This document shows positions 11,351-21,767 of a stretch of 39,936 nt of DNA, in pieces. The stretch lies in the NCBI GenBank assembly GCA_002189035.1, contig NEEC01000147.1, positions 1-39,936 of the forward strand, in the 5' to 3' direction. The position numbers were made by a program, and so were the translations under genes. The notes beneath the pieces were generated by a model, which was not told where the DNA came from, searched no databases, and was given only the letters and a program-made list of their open reading frames with translations. The stretch's first letter is position 1; every line of letters begins with the position of its first letter. Origin of the DNA: Utricularia gibba. Taxonomy: Eukaryota; Streptophyta; Magnoliopsida; Lamiales; Lentibulariaceae.

Positions 11351-11664
11351 GACATCGTAATTTAAACAAATGCATCATTTTTTTTATTCGATTTGCATCC
11401 AGTTGACCTCATGAGCCAGACAGAAATGGGGTCAAGGACCAAGTTCCCAGCGAGACTGGCCGCCACAAAACGAGAAGCGGTTCCTTGAAAACATGCAGGC
11501 AGCCCCCGAAAAACGAACGATAATAAATACATCACTTTATTTGCCGGACTACAACTAACTCTCGGTGCAAGCCAAACATTACCTTTGTCCCGTTCCAGGT
11601 GCACCCAAAGACCGCCTGCTCAAGTATAAAGTAAGTTGTTGAAAAAATCATGTGGGGTGCACGT
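11351..11664 (+). repeat. Type C monomer 8
   Basis: C marks are complete (TTTATTCGATTT, CCAGACAGAAATGGGG). It reads TTGAAAACATGCAGG, the CATGCAGG form with two C lost. Confidence 0.9.
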
Positions 11665-12294
11665 GACATCATAATTTAAACAAATGCATCATTTTTTTTA
11701 ATCGATTTGCATCCAGTTGACCTCATGAGCCATACAGAATCGGGGTCAAGGACCAAGTTCCCAGCGAGACTGGCCGCCACAAAACGAGAAGCGGTTCCTT
11801 GAAAAACCATGTAGGCAGCCCCGAAAACCGAACGATAATAAATACATCACTTTATTTGCCGGACTACAACTAACTCTCGGTGCAAGCCAAACATTACCTT
11901 TGTCCCGTTCCAGGTGCACCCAAAGACCGCCTGCTCAAGTATAAAGTAAGTTGTTGAAAAAATCATGTGGGGTGCACGTGACATCATAATTTAAACAAAT
12001 GCATCATTTTTTTTAATCGATTTGCATCCAGTTGACCTCATGAGCCATACAGAATCGGGGTCAAGGACCAAGTTCCCAGCGAGACTGGCCGCCACAAAAC
12101 GAGAAGCGGTTCCTTGAAAAACCATGTAGGCAGCCCCGAAAACCGAACGATAATAAATACATCACTTTATTTGCCGGACTACAACTAACTCTCGATGCAA
12201 GCCAAACCTTACCTTTGTCCCGTTCCAGGTGCACCCAAAGACCGCCTGCTCAAGTATAAAGTAAGTTGTTGAAAAAATCATGTGGGGTGCACGT
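11665..12294 (+). repeat. Block of two type A monomers
   Basis: These are two A copies. The second has CTCGATGCAAGCC near 12,194, which is about 409 bp before the B10 start, the same relative place as the marks before B3, B4 and B8. Confidence 0.9.
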
Positions 12295-12602
12295 GACATC
12301 GTAATTTAAAAAATGCATCATTTTTTCATTGATTTGCATCCTTTTGACCTCATGAGCCATAAAGAATCGGGTCAAGGACCAAGTTCCTAGCAGACTGGCC
12401 GCCACAAAACGAGAAGCGTTCCTTGAAAAACCATGTAGGCAGCCCCGAAAACCGAACGTTAATAAATACATCACTTTATTTGCCGGACTACAACTAACTC
12501 TCGGTGCAAGCCAAACCTTACCTTTGTCCGTTCCAGGTGCACCCAAAGACCGCCTGCTCAAGTATAAAGTAAGTTGTTGAAAAAATCATGTGGGGTGCAC
12601 GT
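12295..12602 (+). repeat. A/B mosaic monomer (B9)
   Basis: Short stretches of the two types alternate: GACATCGTAATT, TTCATTGATTT (B), GCATCC (A), TTTTGACCTC (mixed), CATAAAGAATCGG (B start, A end), TTCCTAGCAGACTGG (mixed), AACGTTAATAAA (B), then CTTTATTTGCCGG and CTCTCGGTGCAAGCC (A) to the end. At least four switches within 310 bp are visible. It is not followed by a C monomer but by another mosaic B copy. Confidence 0.82.
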
Positions 12603-12890
12603 GATATCGTAATTTAAACAAATGCATCATTTTTTCAATTTGCATCCAGTTGACCTCATGAGCCATACAGAATCGGGGCAAGGACCAAGTTCCCAGCGAA
12701 ACTGGCCGCCACAAAACGAGAAGCGTTCCTTGAAAAACCATGTAGGCAACCCCGAAAACCGAACGTTAATAAACATCACTTTCTTTGCCGGACTACAACT
12801 AGGCCAAGCCTTTACTTTTCCGTTCCAGTGCCCCAAGACCGCCTCCTCAAGTATAAAGTAAGTTGTTAAAAAAATCATGTGGGGTGCACT
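12603..12890 (+). repeat. Shortened A/B mosaic monomer (B10, 288 bp)
   Basis: It opens as B (GATATCG), changes to A (TTTGCATCCAGTTGACC, CATACAGAATCGGG), returns to B (GCGAAACTGG, GGCAACCCCG, AACGTTAATAAA, CTTTCTTTGCC), then reads ACTAGGCCAAGCC and CCTCCTCAAG. It is about 25 bp shorter than usual because of small internal losses. It is the last recognisable B copy, as none follows in the remaining 27 kb. Confidence 0.82.
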
Positions 12891-13201
12891 GACATCGTAA
12901 TTTAAACAAATGCATCATTTTTTTTATCGATTTGCATCCAGTTGACCTCATGAGCCATACAGAATGGGGTCAAGGACCAAGTTCCCAGCGAGACTGGCCG
13001 CCACAAAACGAGAAGCGGTTCCTTGAAAAACCATGTAGGCAGCCCCCGAAAACGAACGATAATAAATACATCACTTTATTTGCCGGACTACAACTAACTC
13101 TCGGTGCAAGCCAAACATTACCTTTGTCCCGTTCCAGGTGCACCCAAAACCGCCTGCTCAAGTATAAAGTAAGTTGTTGAAAAAATCATGTGGGTGCACG
13201 T
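12891..13201 (+). repeat. Type C monomer 9 (last C copy)
   Basis: It begins GACATCGTAATT after CACT, and has CAGAATGGGGTC, but TTTATCGATTT where typical C has TTTATTCG. It matches C5 in this respect. No C copy is seen to the right of it. Confidence 0.8.
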
Positions 13202-15633
13202 GACATCATAATTTAAACAAATGCATCATTTTTTTTAATCGATTTGCATCCAGTTGACCTCATGAGCCATACAAATCGGGTCAAGGACCAAGTTCCCAGC
13301 GAGACTGGCCGCCACAAAACGAGAAGCGGTTCCTTGAAAAACCATGTAGGCAGCCCCCGAAAACCGAACGATAATAAATACATCACTTTATTTGCCAACT
13401 ACAACTAACTCTCGGTGCAAGCCAACATTACCTTTGTCCCGTTCCAGGTGCACCCAAAGACCGCCTGCAAGTATAAAGTAAGTTGTTGAAAAAATCATGT
13501 GGGGTGCACGTGACATCATAATTTAAACAAATGCATCATTTTTTTTAATCGATTTGCATCCAGTTGACCTCATGAGCCATACAGAATCGGGGTCAAGGAC
13601 CAAGTTCCCAGCGAGACTGGCCGCCACAAACGAGAAGCGGTTCCTTGAAAAACCATGTAGGCAGCCCCCGAAAACGAACGATAATAAATACATCACTTTA
13701 TTTGCCGGACTACAACTAACTCTCGGTGCAAGCCAAACATTACCTTTGTCCCGTTCCAGGTGCACCCAAAGACCGCCTGCTCAAGTATAAAGTAAGTTGT
13801 TGAAAAAATCATGTGGGTGCACGTGACATCATAATTTAAACAAATGCATCATTTTTTTAATCGATTTGCATCCAGTTGACCTCATGAGCCATACAGAATC
13901 GGGGTCAAGGACCAAGTTCCCAGCGAGACTGGCCGCCACAAAACGAGAAGCGGTTCCTTGAAAAACCATGTAGGCAGCCCCCGAAAACCGAACGATAATA
14001 AATACATCACTTTATTTGCCGGACTACAACTAACTCTCGGTGCAAGCCAAACATTACCTTTGTCCCGTTCCAGGTGCACCCAAAGACCGCCTGCTCAAGT
14101 ATAAAGTAAGTTGTTGAAAAAATCATGTGGGGTGCACGTGACATCATAATTTAAACAAATGCATCATTTTTTTAATCGATTTGCATCCAGTTGACCTCAT
14201 GAGCCATACAGAATCGGGGTCAAGGACCAAGTTCCCAGCGAGACTGGCCGCCACAAAACGAGAAGCGTTCCTTGAAAAACCATGTAGGCAGCCCCCGAAA
14301 ACCGAACGATAATAAATACATCACTTTATTTGCCGGACTACAACTAACTCTCGGTGCAAGCCAAACATTACCTTTGTCCCGTTCCAGGTGCACCCAAAGA
14401 CCGCCTGCTCAAGTATAAAGTAAGTTGTTGAAAAAATCATGTGGGGTGCACGTGACATCATAATTTAAACAAATGCATCATTTTTTTTAATCGATTTGCA
14501 TCCAGTTGACCTCATGAGCCATACAGAATCGGGTCAAGGACCAAGTTCCCAGCGAGACTGGCCGCCACAAAACGAGAAGCGGTTCCTTGAAAAACCATGT
14601 AGGCAGCCCCCGAAAACCGAACGATAATAAATACATCACTTTATTTGCCGGACTACAACTAACTCTCGGTGCAAGCCAAACATTACCTTTGTCCCGTTCC
14701 AGGTGCACCCAAAGACCGCCTGCTCAAGTATAAAGTAAGTTGTTGAAAAAATCATGTGGGTGCACGTGACATCATAATTTAAACAAATGCATCATTTTTT
14801 TTAATCGATTTGCATCCAGTTGACCTCATGAGCCATACAGAATCGGGTCAAGGACCAAGTTCCCAGCGAGACTGGCCGCCACAAAACGAGAAGCGGTTCC
14901 TTGAAAAACCATGTAGGCAGCCCCCGAAAACCGAACGATAATAAATACATCACTTTATTTGCCGGACTACAACTAACTCTCGGTGCAAGCCAAACATTAC
15001 CTTTGTCCCGTTCCAGGTGCACCCAAAGACCGCCTGCTCAAGTATAAAGTAAGTTGTTGAAAAAATCATGTGGGGTGCACGTGACATCATAATTTAAACA
15101 AATGCATCATTTTTTTTAATCGATTTGCATCCAGTTGACCTCATGAGCCATACAGAATCGGGGTCAAGGACCAAGTTCCCAGCGAGACTGGCCGCCACAA
15201 AACGAGAAGCGGTTCCTTGAAAAACCATGTAGGCAGCCCCCGAAAACCGAACGATAATAAATACATCACTTTATTTGCCGGACTACAACTAACTCTCGGT
15301 GCAAGCCAAACATTACCTTTGTCCCGTTCCAGGTGCCCCAAAGACCGCCTGCTCAAGTATAAAGTAAGTTGTTGAAAAAATCATGTGGGGTGCACGTGAC
15401 ATCATAATTTAAACAAATGCATCATTTTTTTTAATCGATTTGCATCCAGTTGACCTCATGAGCCATACAGAATCGGGGTCAAGGACCAAGTTCCCAGCGA
15501 GACTGGCCGCCACAAAACGAGAAGCGGTTCCTTGAAAAACCATGTAGGCAGCCCCCGAAAACCGAACGATAATAAATACATCACTTTATTTGCCGGACTA
15601 CAACTAACTCTCGGTGCAAGCCAAACATTACCT
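13202..15633 (+). repeat. Clean run of type A monomers (~7.75 copies)
   Basis: Consecutive A copies here carry the AAACATTACC form of the second half, which becomes the commonest form from here on. Differences are limited to homopolymer length (GGG/GGGG, CCCC/CCCCC, seven or eight T) and rare losses such as CATACAAATCGG near 13,270. The run ends abruptly inside ACCTTT at 15,633. Confidence 0.9.
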
Positions 15634-15813
15634 TTTTAAACAAATGCATCATTTTTTTTAATCCATCCAGTTGACCATGAGTGCAAGGACCAAGTTCAGC
15701 GAGAGGCCGCCACCGAGAAGCCCTGCTCAAGTATAAATACATCACTTTATTTGTAAACTAACTCTCGTGCAAGCCAAACATGTCCCGTTCCAGAAAAGAC
15801 CGCCTGCTCAAGT
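15634..15813 (+). other. Collapsed monomer, ~180 bp with several deletions
   Basis: From ACCTTT the sequence jumps to TTAAACAAATGCATC, skipping the end of one monomer. What follows is a monomer in normal order with many internal losses: ATCCATCCAG, GACCATGAGTGCAAGG, GAGAGGCCGCCACCGAG, then CTGCTCAAG joined to TATAAATACATCAC, then TGTCCCGTTCCAGAAAAGACC. It ends CTCAAGTCATGTGG, lacking about 24 bp. No foreign sequence is visible. Confidence 0.8.
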
Positions 15814-16254
15814 CATGTGGGTGCACGTGACATCATAATTTAAACAAATGCATCATTTTTTTTAATCGATTTGCATCCAGTTGACCTCATGAGCCATACA
15901 GAATCGGTCAAGGACCAAGTTCCCAGCGAGACTGGCCGCCACAAAACGAGAAGCGGTTCCTTGAAAAACCATGTAGGCAGCCCCCGAAAACCGAACGATA
16001 ATAAATACATCACTTTATTTGCCGGACTACAACTAACTCTCGTGCAAGCCAAACATTACCTTTGTCCCGTTCCAGGTGCACCCAAAGACCGCCTGCTCAA
16101 GTATAAAGTAAGTTGTTGAAAAAATCATGTGGGGTGCACGTGACATCATAATTTAAACAAATGCATCATTTTTTTTAATCGATTTGCATCCAGTTGACCT
16201 CATGAGCCATACAGAATCGGGGTCAAGGACCAAGTTCCCAGCGAGACTGGCCGC
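15814..16254 (+). repeat. Type A monomers
   Basis: One complete and one partial A copy resume at CATGTGGGTGCACGTG. The second breaks off in CTGGCCGCCA. Confidence 0.88.
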
Positions 16255-16345
16255 CAAACAAAACCGAGAAGCGTGTGCACGTGACATCTAATGCAATTTT
16301 TTTTAAACATCCAGTGACCTCATGAGCATACAGAATCCAAGGACC
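16255..16345 (+). other. Short scrambled tract
   Basis: AACAAAACCGAGAAGCG is joined to TGTGCACGTGACATC, then ATGCAATTTTTTTTAAACATCC, then CATGAGCATACAGAATCC. All pieces are recognisable parts of the monomer but roughly half of the usual length is missing and one region (CAGCGAGACTGG) is visited twice within about 110 bp. Confidence 0.78.
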
Positions 16346-16540
16346 AAGTTCCCAGCGAGACTGGCCGCCAAAAACGAGAAGCGGTTCCTTGAAAAACCAT
16401 GAGGCAGCCCCCGAAAACCGAACGATAATAAATACATCACTTTATTTGCCGGACTACAACTAACTCTCGGTGCAAGCCAAACATTACCTTTGTCCCGTTC
16501 CAGGTGCACCCAAAGACCGCCTGCTCAAGTATAAAGTAAG

Positions 16541-16699
16541 TTGTTGAAAAAATCATGTGGGGTGCACGTGACATCATAATTTAAACAAATGCATCATTTT
16601 TTTTAATCGATTTGCATCCAGTTGACCTCATGAGCCATACAGAATCGGGGTCAAGGACCAAGTTCCCAGCGAGACTGGCCGCCACAAAACGAGAAGCGG
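16541..16699 (+). repeat. First half-unit of the reference monomer (~159 bp)
   Basis: This half aligns with the second half (16700-16856). TTGAAAAAATCATGTGG at 16544 matches TTGAAAAACCATGTAGG at 16704. AAATGCATCA plus a T-rich run at 16587 matches AAATACATCACTTTATTT at 16746. The offset is 159-160 bp in both cases, so order and spacing are kept. Further along, weaker matches follow (GAGCCATACA with CAAGCCAAAC, then GGCCGCCACAAAACGAGAAG with GACCGCCTGCTCAAG). The halves have diverged strongly, so the duplication is much older than the spread of the present monomer. Confidence 0.75.
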
Positions 16700-16856
16700 T
16701 TCCTTGAAAAACCATGTAGGCAGCCCCCGAAAACCGAACGATAATAAATACATCACTTTATTTGCCGGACTACAACTAACTCTCGGTGCAAGCCAAACAT
16801 TACCTTTGTCCCGTTCCAGGTGCACCCAAAGACCGCCTGCTCAAGTATAAAGTAAG
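16700..16856 (+). repeat. Second half-unit of the reference monomer (~157 bp)
   Basis: This is the partner of the half-unit just upstream. It shares the TTGAAAAA..CATGT.GG block and the AAAT.CATCA block at the same relative positions, but it lacks the long T run and the CACGTG site of the first half. The simplest reading is an ancestral unit of about 157-160 bp that became a dimer, which then spread as the 313-316 bp monomer. That length is in the common range for satellites with nucleosome-sized units, which is an inference only. Confidence 0.72.
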
Positions 16857-17356
16857 TTGTTGAAAAAATCATGTGGGGTGCACGTGACATCATAATTTAA
16901 ACAAATGCATCATTTTTTTTAATCGATTTGCATCCAGTTGACCTCATGAGCCATACAGAATCGGGTCAAGGACCAAGTTCCCAGCGAGACTGGCCGCCAC
17001 AAAACGAGAAGCGGTTCCTTGAAAAACCATGTAGGCAGCCCCCGAAAACCGAACGATAATAAATACATCACTTTATTTGCCGGACTACAACTAACTCTCG
17101 GTGCAAGCCAAACATTACCTTTGTCCCGTTCCAGGTGCACCAAAGACCGCCTGCTCAAGTATAAAGTAAGTTGTTGAAAAAATCATGTGGGGTGCACGTG
17201 ACATCATAATTTAAACAAATGCATCATTTTTTTTAATCGATTTGCATCCAGTTGACCTCATGAGCCATACAGAATCGGGGTCAAGGACCAAGTTCCCAGC
17301 GAGACTGGCCGCCACAAAACGAGAAGCGGTTCCTTGAAAAACCATGTAGGCAGCCC

Positions 17357-17380
17357 CGTGCCGGACGGTGCATTTGTAGG
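17357..17380 (+). other. Deletion junction with filler-like bases
   Basis: GGCAGCCCCG is followed by TGCCGGACGGTGCATTTGT and then AGGTGCACCC. About 70 bp are missing: this monomer is near 245 bp. The linking bases resemble TTGCCGGAC, CGGTGCA and TTTGT from the lost interval, so the interval seems condensed, with nothing inserted. Confidence 0.75.
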
Positions 17381-19206
17381 TGCACCCAAAGACCGCCTGC
17401 TCAAGTATAAAGTAAGTTGTTGAAAAAATCATGTGGGGTGCACGTGACATCATAATTTAAACAAATGCATCATTTTTTTAATCGATTTGCATCCAGTTGA
17501 CCTCATGAGCCATACAGAATCGGGGGCCAAGTTCCCAGCGAGACTGGCCGCCACAAAACGAGAAGCGGTTCCTTGAAAAACCATGTAGGCAGCCCCCGAA
17601 AACCGAACGATAATAAATACATCACTTTATTTGCCGGACTACAACTAACTCTCGGTGCAAGCCAAACATTACCTTTGTCCCGTTCCAGGTGCCCCAAAGA
17701 CCGCCTGCTCAAGCATGTGGGGTGCACGTGACATCATAATTTAAACAAATGCATCATTTTTTTTAATCGATTTGCATCCAGTTGACCTCATGAGCCATAC
17801 AGAATCGGGTCAAGGACCAAGTTCCCAGCGAGACTGGCCGCCACAAAACGAGAAGCGGTTCCTTGAAAAACCATGTAGGCAGCCCCCGAAAACCGAACGA
17901 TAATAAATACATCACTTTATTTGCCGGACTACAACTAACTCTCGGTGCAAGCCAAACTTACCTTTGTCCCGTTCCAGGTGCACCCAAAGACCGCCTGCTC
18001 AAGTATAAAGTAAGTTGTTGAAAAAATCATGTGGGGTGCACGTGACATCATAATTTAAACAAATGCATCATTTTTTTTAATCGATTTGCATCCAGTTGAC
18101 CTCATGAGCCATACAGAATCGGGGTCAAGGACCAAGTTCCCAGCGAGACTGGCCGCCACAAAACGAGAAGCGGTTCCTTGAAAAACCATGTAGGCAGCCC
18201 CGAAAACCGAACGATAATAAATACATCACTTTATTTGCCGGACTACAACTAACTCTCGGTGCAAGCCAAACATTACCTTTGTCCCGTTCCAGGTGCACCC
18301 AAAGACCGCCTGCTCAAGTATAAAGTAAGTTGTTGAAAAAATCATGTGGGGTGCACGTGACATCATAATTTAAACAAATGCATCATTTTTTTTAATCGAT
18401 TTGCATCCAGTTGACCTCATGAGCCATACAGAATCGGGTCAAGGACCAAGTTCCCAGCGAGACTGGCCGCCACAAAACGAGAAGCGGTTCCTTGAAAAAC
18501 CATGTAGGCAGCCCCGAAAACCGAACGATAATAAATACATCACTTTATTTGCCGACTACAACTAACTCTCGGTGCAAGCCAAACATTACCTTTGTCCCGT
18601 TCCAGGTGCACCCAAAGACCGCTGCTCAAGTATAAAGTAAGTTGTTGAAAAAATCATGTGGGGTGCACGTGACATCATAATTTAAACAAATGCATCATTT
18701 TTTTTAATCGATTTGCATCCAGTTGACCTCATGAGCCATACAGAATCGGGTCAAGGACCAAGTTCCCAGCGAGACTGGCCGCCACAAAACGAGAAGCGGT
18801 TCCTTGAAAAACCATGTAGGCAGCCCCCGAAAACCGAACGATAATAAATACATCACTTTATTTGCCGGACTACAACTAACTCTCGGTGCAAGCCAAACTT
18901 ACCTTTGTCCCGTTCCAGCACCCAAAGACCGCCTGCTCAAGTATAAAGTAAGTTGTTGAAAAAATCATGTGGGGTGCACGTGACATCATAATTTAAACAA
19001 ATGCATCATTTTTTTTAATCGATTTGCATCCAGTTGACCTCATGAGCCATACAGAATCGGGGTCAAGGACCAAGTTCCCAGCGAGACTGGCCGCCACAAA
19101 ACGAGAAGCGGTTCCTTGAAAAACCATGTAGGCAAAACCGAACGATAATAAATACATCACTTTATTTGCCGGACTACAACTAACTCTCGGTGCAAGCCAA
19201 AACCTT
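17381..19206 (+). repeat. Type A monomers with one 24-bp deletion
   Basis: Nearly six A copies. At 17,713 CTCAAG joins directly to CATGTGG, losing the TATAAAGTAAGTTGTTG region. Copies near 17,950 and 18,890 carry AAACTTACC, the form frequent up to about 23.5 kb. Confidence 0.88.
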
Positions 19207-19217
19207 TGAAAAGAAAG
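19207..19217 (+). other. Deletion junction (~50 bp lost)
   Basis: CAAGCCAAAACCTTTG runs into AAAAGAAAGTATAAAG, so TCCCGTTCCAGGTGCACC and the GACCGCC region are missing. The same monomer also lacks the GCCCCC run at 19,134. Confidence 0.75.
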
Positions 19218-19502
19218 TATAAAGTAAGTTGTTGAAAAAATCATGTGGGTGCACGTGACATCATAATTTAAACAAATGCATCATTTTTTTTAATCGATTT
19301 GCATCCAGTTGACCTCATGAGCCATACAGAATCGGGGTCAAGGACCAAGTTCCCAGCGAGACTGGCCGCCACAAAACGAGAAGCGGTTCCTTGAAAAACC
19401 ATGTAGGCAGCCCCCGAAAACCGAACGATAATAAATACATCACTTTATTTGCCGGACTACAACTAACTCTCGGTGCAAGCCAAACTTACCTTTGTCCCGT
19501 TC

Positions 19503-19636
19503 CATGTGGGTGCACGTGACATCAGCACCGCCTTGCTCAAGTATAAAGTAGCGAGACTGGCCGCCACAAAACGAGAAGCGGTTCCTTGAAAAACCATGTA
19601 GGCAACCCGAAAATCATGTGGGTGTGCACGTGCTCA
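19503..19636 (+). other. Scrambled tract of monomer pieces
   Basis: CCGTTC is joined to CATGTGGGTGCACGTGACATCA, then GCACCGCCTTGCTCAAGTATAAAGTA, then GCGAGACTGGCC through ATGTAGGCAACCCG, then AAATCATGTGGGTGTGCACGTGCTCA. The pieces come from distant parts of the monomer and appear out of order, with the GTGCACGTG block present three times between 19,510 and 19,650. Confidence 0.8.
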
Positions 19637-20761
19637 CATGTGGGGTGCACGTGACATCATAATTTAAACAAATGCATCATTTTTTTTAATCGATTTGCAT
19701 CCAGTTGACCTCATGAGCCATACAGAATCGGGTCAAGGACCAAGTTCCCAGCGAGACTGGCCGCCACAAAACGAGAAGCGGTTCCTTGAAAAACCATGTA
19801 GGCAGCCCCCGAAAACCGAACGATAATAAATACATCACTTTATTTGCCGGACTACAACTAACTCTCGTGCAAGCCAAACATTACCTTTGTCCCGTTCCAG
19901 GTGCACCCAAAGACCGCCTGCTCAAGTATAAAGTAAGTTGTTGAAAAAATCATGTGGGGTGCACGTGACATCATAATTTAAACAAATGCATCATTTTTTT
20001 TAATCGATTTGCATCCAGTTGACCTCATGAGCCATACAGAATCGGGTCAAGGACCAAGTTCCCAGCGAGACTGGCCGCCACAAAACGAGAAGCGGTTCCT
20101 TGAAAAACCATGTAGGCAGCCCCGAAAACCGAACGATAATAAATACATCACTTTATTTGCCGGACTACAACTAACTCTCGGTGCAAGCCAAACTTACCTT
20201 TGTCCCGTTCCAGGTGCACCCAAAGACCGCCTGCTCAAGTATAAAGTAAGTTGTTGAAAAAATCATGTGGGGTGCACGTGACATCATAATTTAAACAAAT
20301 GCATCATTTTTTTTAATCGATTTGCATCCAGTTGACCTCATGAGCCATACAGAATCGGGGTCAAGGACCAAGTTCCCAGCGAGACTGGCCGCCACAAAAC
20401 GAGAAGCGGTTCCTTGAAAAACCATGTAGGCAGCCCCGAAAACCGAACGATAATAAATACATCACTTTATTTGCCGGACTACAACTAACTCTCGGTGCAA
20501 GCCAAACTTACCTTTGTCCCGTTCCAGGTGCACCCAAAGACCGCCTGCTCAAGTATAAAGTAAGTTGTTGAAAAAATCATGTGGGGTGCACGTGACATCA
20601 TAATTTAAACAAATGCATCATTTTTTTTAATCGATTTGCATCCAGTTGACCTCATGAGCCATACAGAATCGGGTCAAGGACCAAGTTCCCAGCGAGACTG
20701 GCCGCCACAAAACGAGAAGCGGTTCCTTGAAAAACCATGTAGGCAGCCCCGAAAACCGAAC
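19637..20761 (+). repeat. Type A monomers
   Basis: About three and a half regular A copies resume at CATGTGGGGTGCACGTG and run to the direct duplication at 20,762. Confidence 0.88.
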
Positions 20762-20839
20762 ATAATAAATACATCACTTTATTTGCCGGACTACAACTAA
20801 ATAATAAATACATCACTTTATTTGCCGGCGTACAACTAA
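20762..20839 (+). repeat. Direct 39-bp duplication
   Basis: The 39 bp at 20762-20800 (ATAATAAATACATCAC ... CTACAACTAA) are repeated immediately at 20801-20839 with two changes, GGAC to GGCG. This is a small tandem duplication inside the second half-unit, and the only exact back-to-back short repeat that I noticed. Confidence 0.9.
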
Positions 20840-21025
20840 CTCTTCGGTGCACAGCCAAACCATTACCTTAAATGTACCCGTTCCAGGTGCAAGTATAAAG
20901 TAAGTTGTTGAAAAAATCATGTGGGGTGCACGTGACATCATAATTTAATCGCAAATCAAGCATACATAAAGTTTTTTTAATCAAAAAATCATGCATGGGG
21001 TGCCTGACATCATACAGCATCATTT
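20840..21025 (+). other. Scrambled tract after the duplication
   Basis: After TCTTCGGTGCACAGCC and TAAATGTACCCGTTCC the sequence continues through a normal GTAAGTTGTTG to GACATCATAATT block, then reads TAATCGCAAATCAAGC, ATACATAAAG, a T run, AATCAAAAAATCATGC and CTGACATCATACAGCATC. Short pieces are recognisable, but several joins have no clean template. Confidence 0.75.
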
Positions 21026-21221
21026 TTTTTAATCGATTTGCATCCAGTTGACCTCATGAGCCATACAGAATCGGGGTCAAGGACCAAGTTCCCAGCGAGA
21101 CTGGCCGCCACAAAACGAGAAGCGGTTCCTTGAAAAACCATGTAGGCAGCCCCGAAAACCGAACGATAATAAATACATCACTTTATTTGCCGGACTACAA
21201 CTAACTCTCGGTGCAAGCCAA
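21026..21221 (+). repeat. Partial type A monomer
   Basis: A regular stretch from the T run through CTCGGTGCAAGCCAAA, without visible substitutions. Confidence 0.85.
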
Positions 21222-21366
21222 ATTAATGTACATCACAGGACAACAATTTGCTCGGTAAGTATAAGAGTTGACTACATCACGTGACATCATAATTTAAACA
21301 AATGCATCGATTTGCATCCCCTCATGAGCCATAAGAATCTTCTTTCCTTGAAAAACCATGTAGGCC
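21222..21366 (+). other. Scrambled tract
   Basis: AATTAATGTACATCACAGGAC, AACAATTTGCTCGGTAAG and TATAAGAGTTGACTACATC precede a normal CACGTGACATCATAATT block. Then ATGCATCGATTTGCATCC lacks the T run, and CATAAGAATC joins TTCTTTCCTTGAAAAACC, skipping the GGACCAAGTTCC to AAGCGG interval. Confidence 0.76.
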
Positions 21367-21767
21367 CCCCGAAAACCGAACGATAATAAATACATCACTT
21401 TATTTGCCGGACTACAACTAACTCTCGGTGCAAGCCAAACTTACCTTTGTCCCGTTCCAGGTGCACCCAAAGACCGCCTGCTCAAGTATAAAGTAAGTTG
21501 TTGAAAAAATCATGTGGGGTGCACGTGACATCATAATTTAAACAAATGCATCATTTTTTTTAATCGATTTGCATCCAGTTGACCTCATGAGCCATACAGA
21601 ATCGGGGTCAAGGACCAAGTTCCCAGCGAGACTGGCCGCCACAAAACGAGAAGCGGTTCCTTGAAAAACCCCCGAAAACCGAACGATAATAAATACATCA
21701 CTTTATTTGCCGGACTACAACTAACTCTCGGTGCAAGCCAAACTTACCTTTGTCCCGTTCCAGGTGC
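21367..21767 (+). repeat. Type A monomers
   Basis: A little over one A copy. At 21,670 TTGAAAAACC joins CCCGAAAACC, a loss of about 12 bp (ATGTAGGCAGC). Confidence 0.85.

Larger units (their letters stand above)
16541..16856 (+). repeat. Reference full-length type A monomer (316 bp)
   Basis: This is a clean example of the common monomer, with the longer forms of its homopolymers (four G after AATC, five C after GCAG). Recognisable sites are GTGCAC twice, CACGTG, ATGCAT and ATCGAT, which are recognition sequences of ApaLI, PmlI, NsiI and ClaI. A digest at the single-copy sites should give a ladder of about 315 bp. It also holds a TATAAAG string and AATAAA, which resemble a TATA box and a polyadenylation signal but have no gene context here. 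Most other A copies in the window match it with few or no substitutions and differ by one-base indels. Confidence 0.93.
16346..17356 (+). repeat. Type A monomers
   Basis: About three A copies, including the reference monomer. One copy has ACCATGAGGCAG (T lost) near 16,400 and another has GGTGCACCAAAG near 17,137. Confidence 0.9.
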
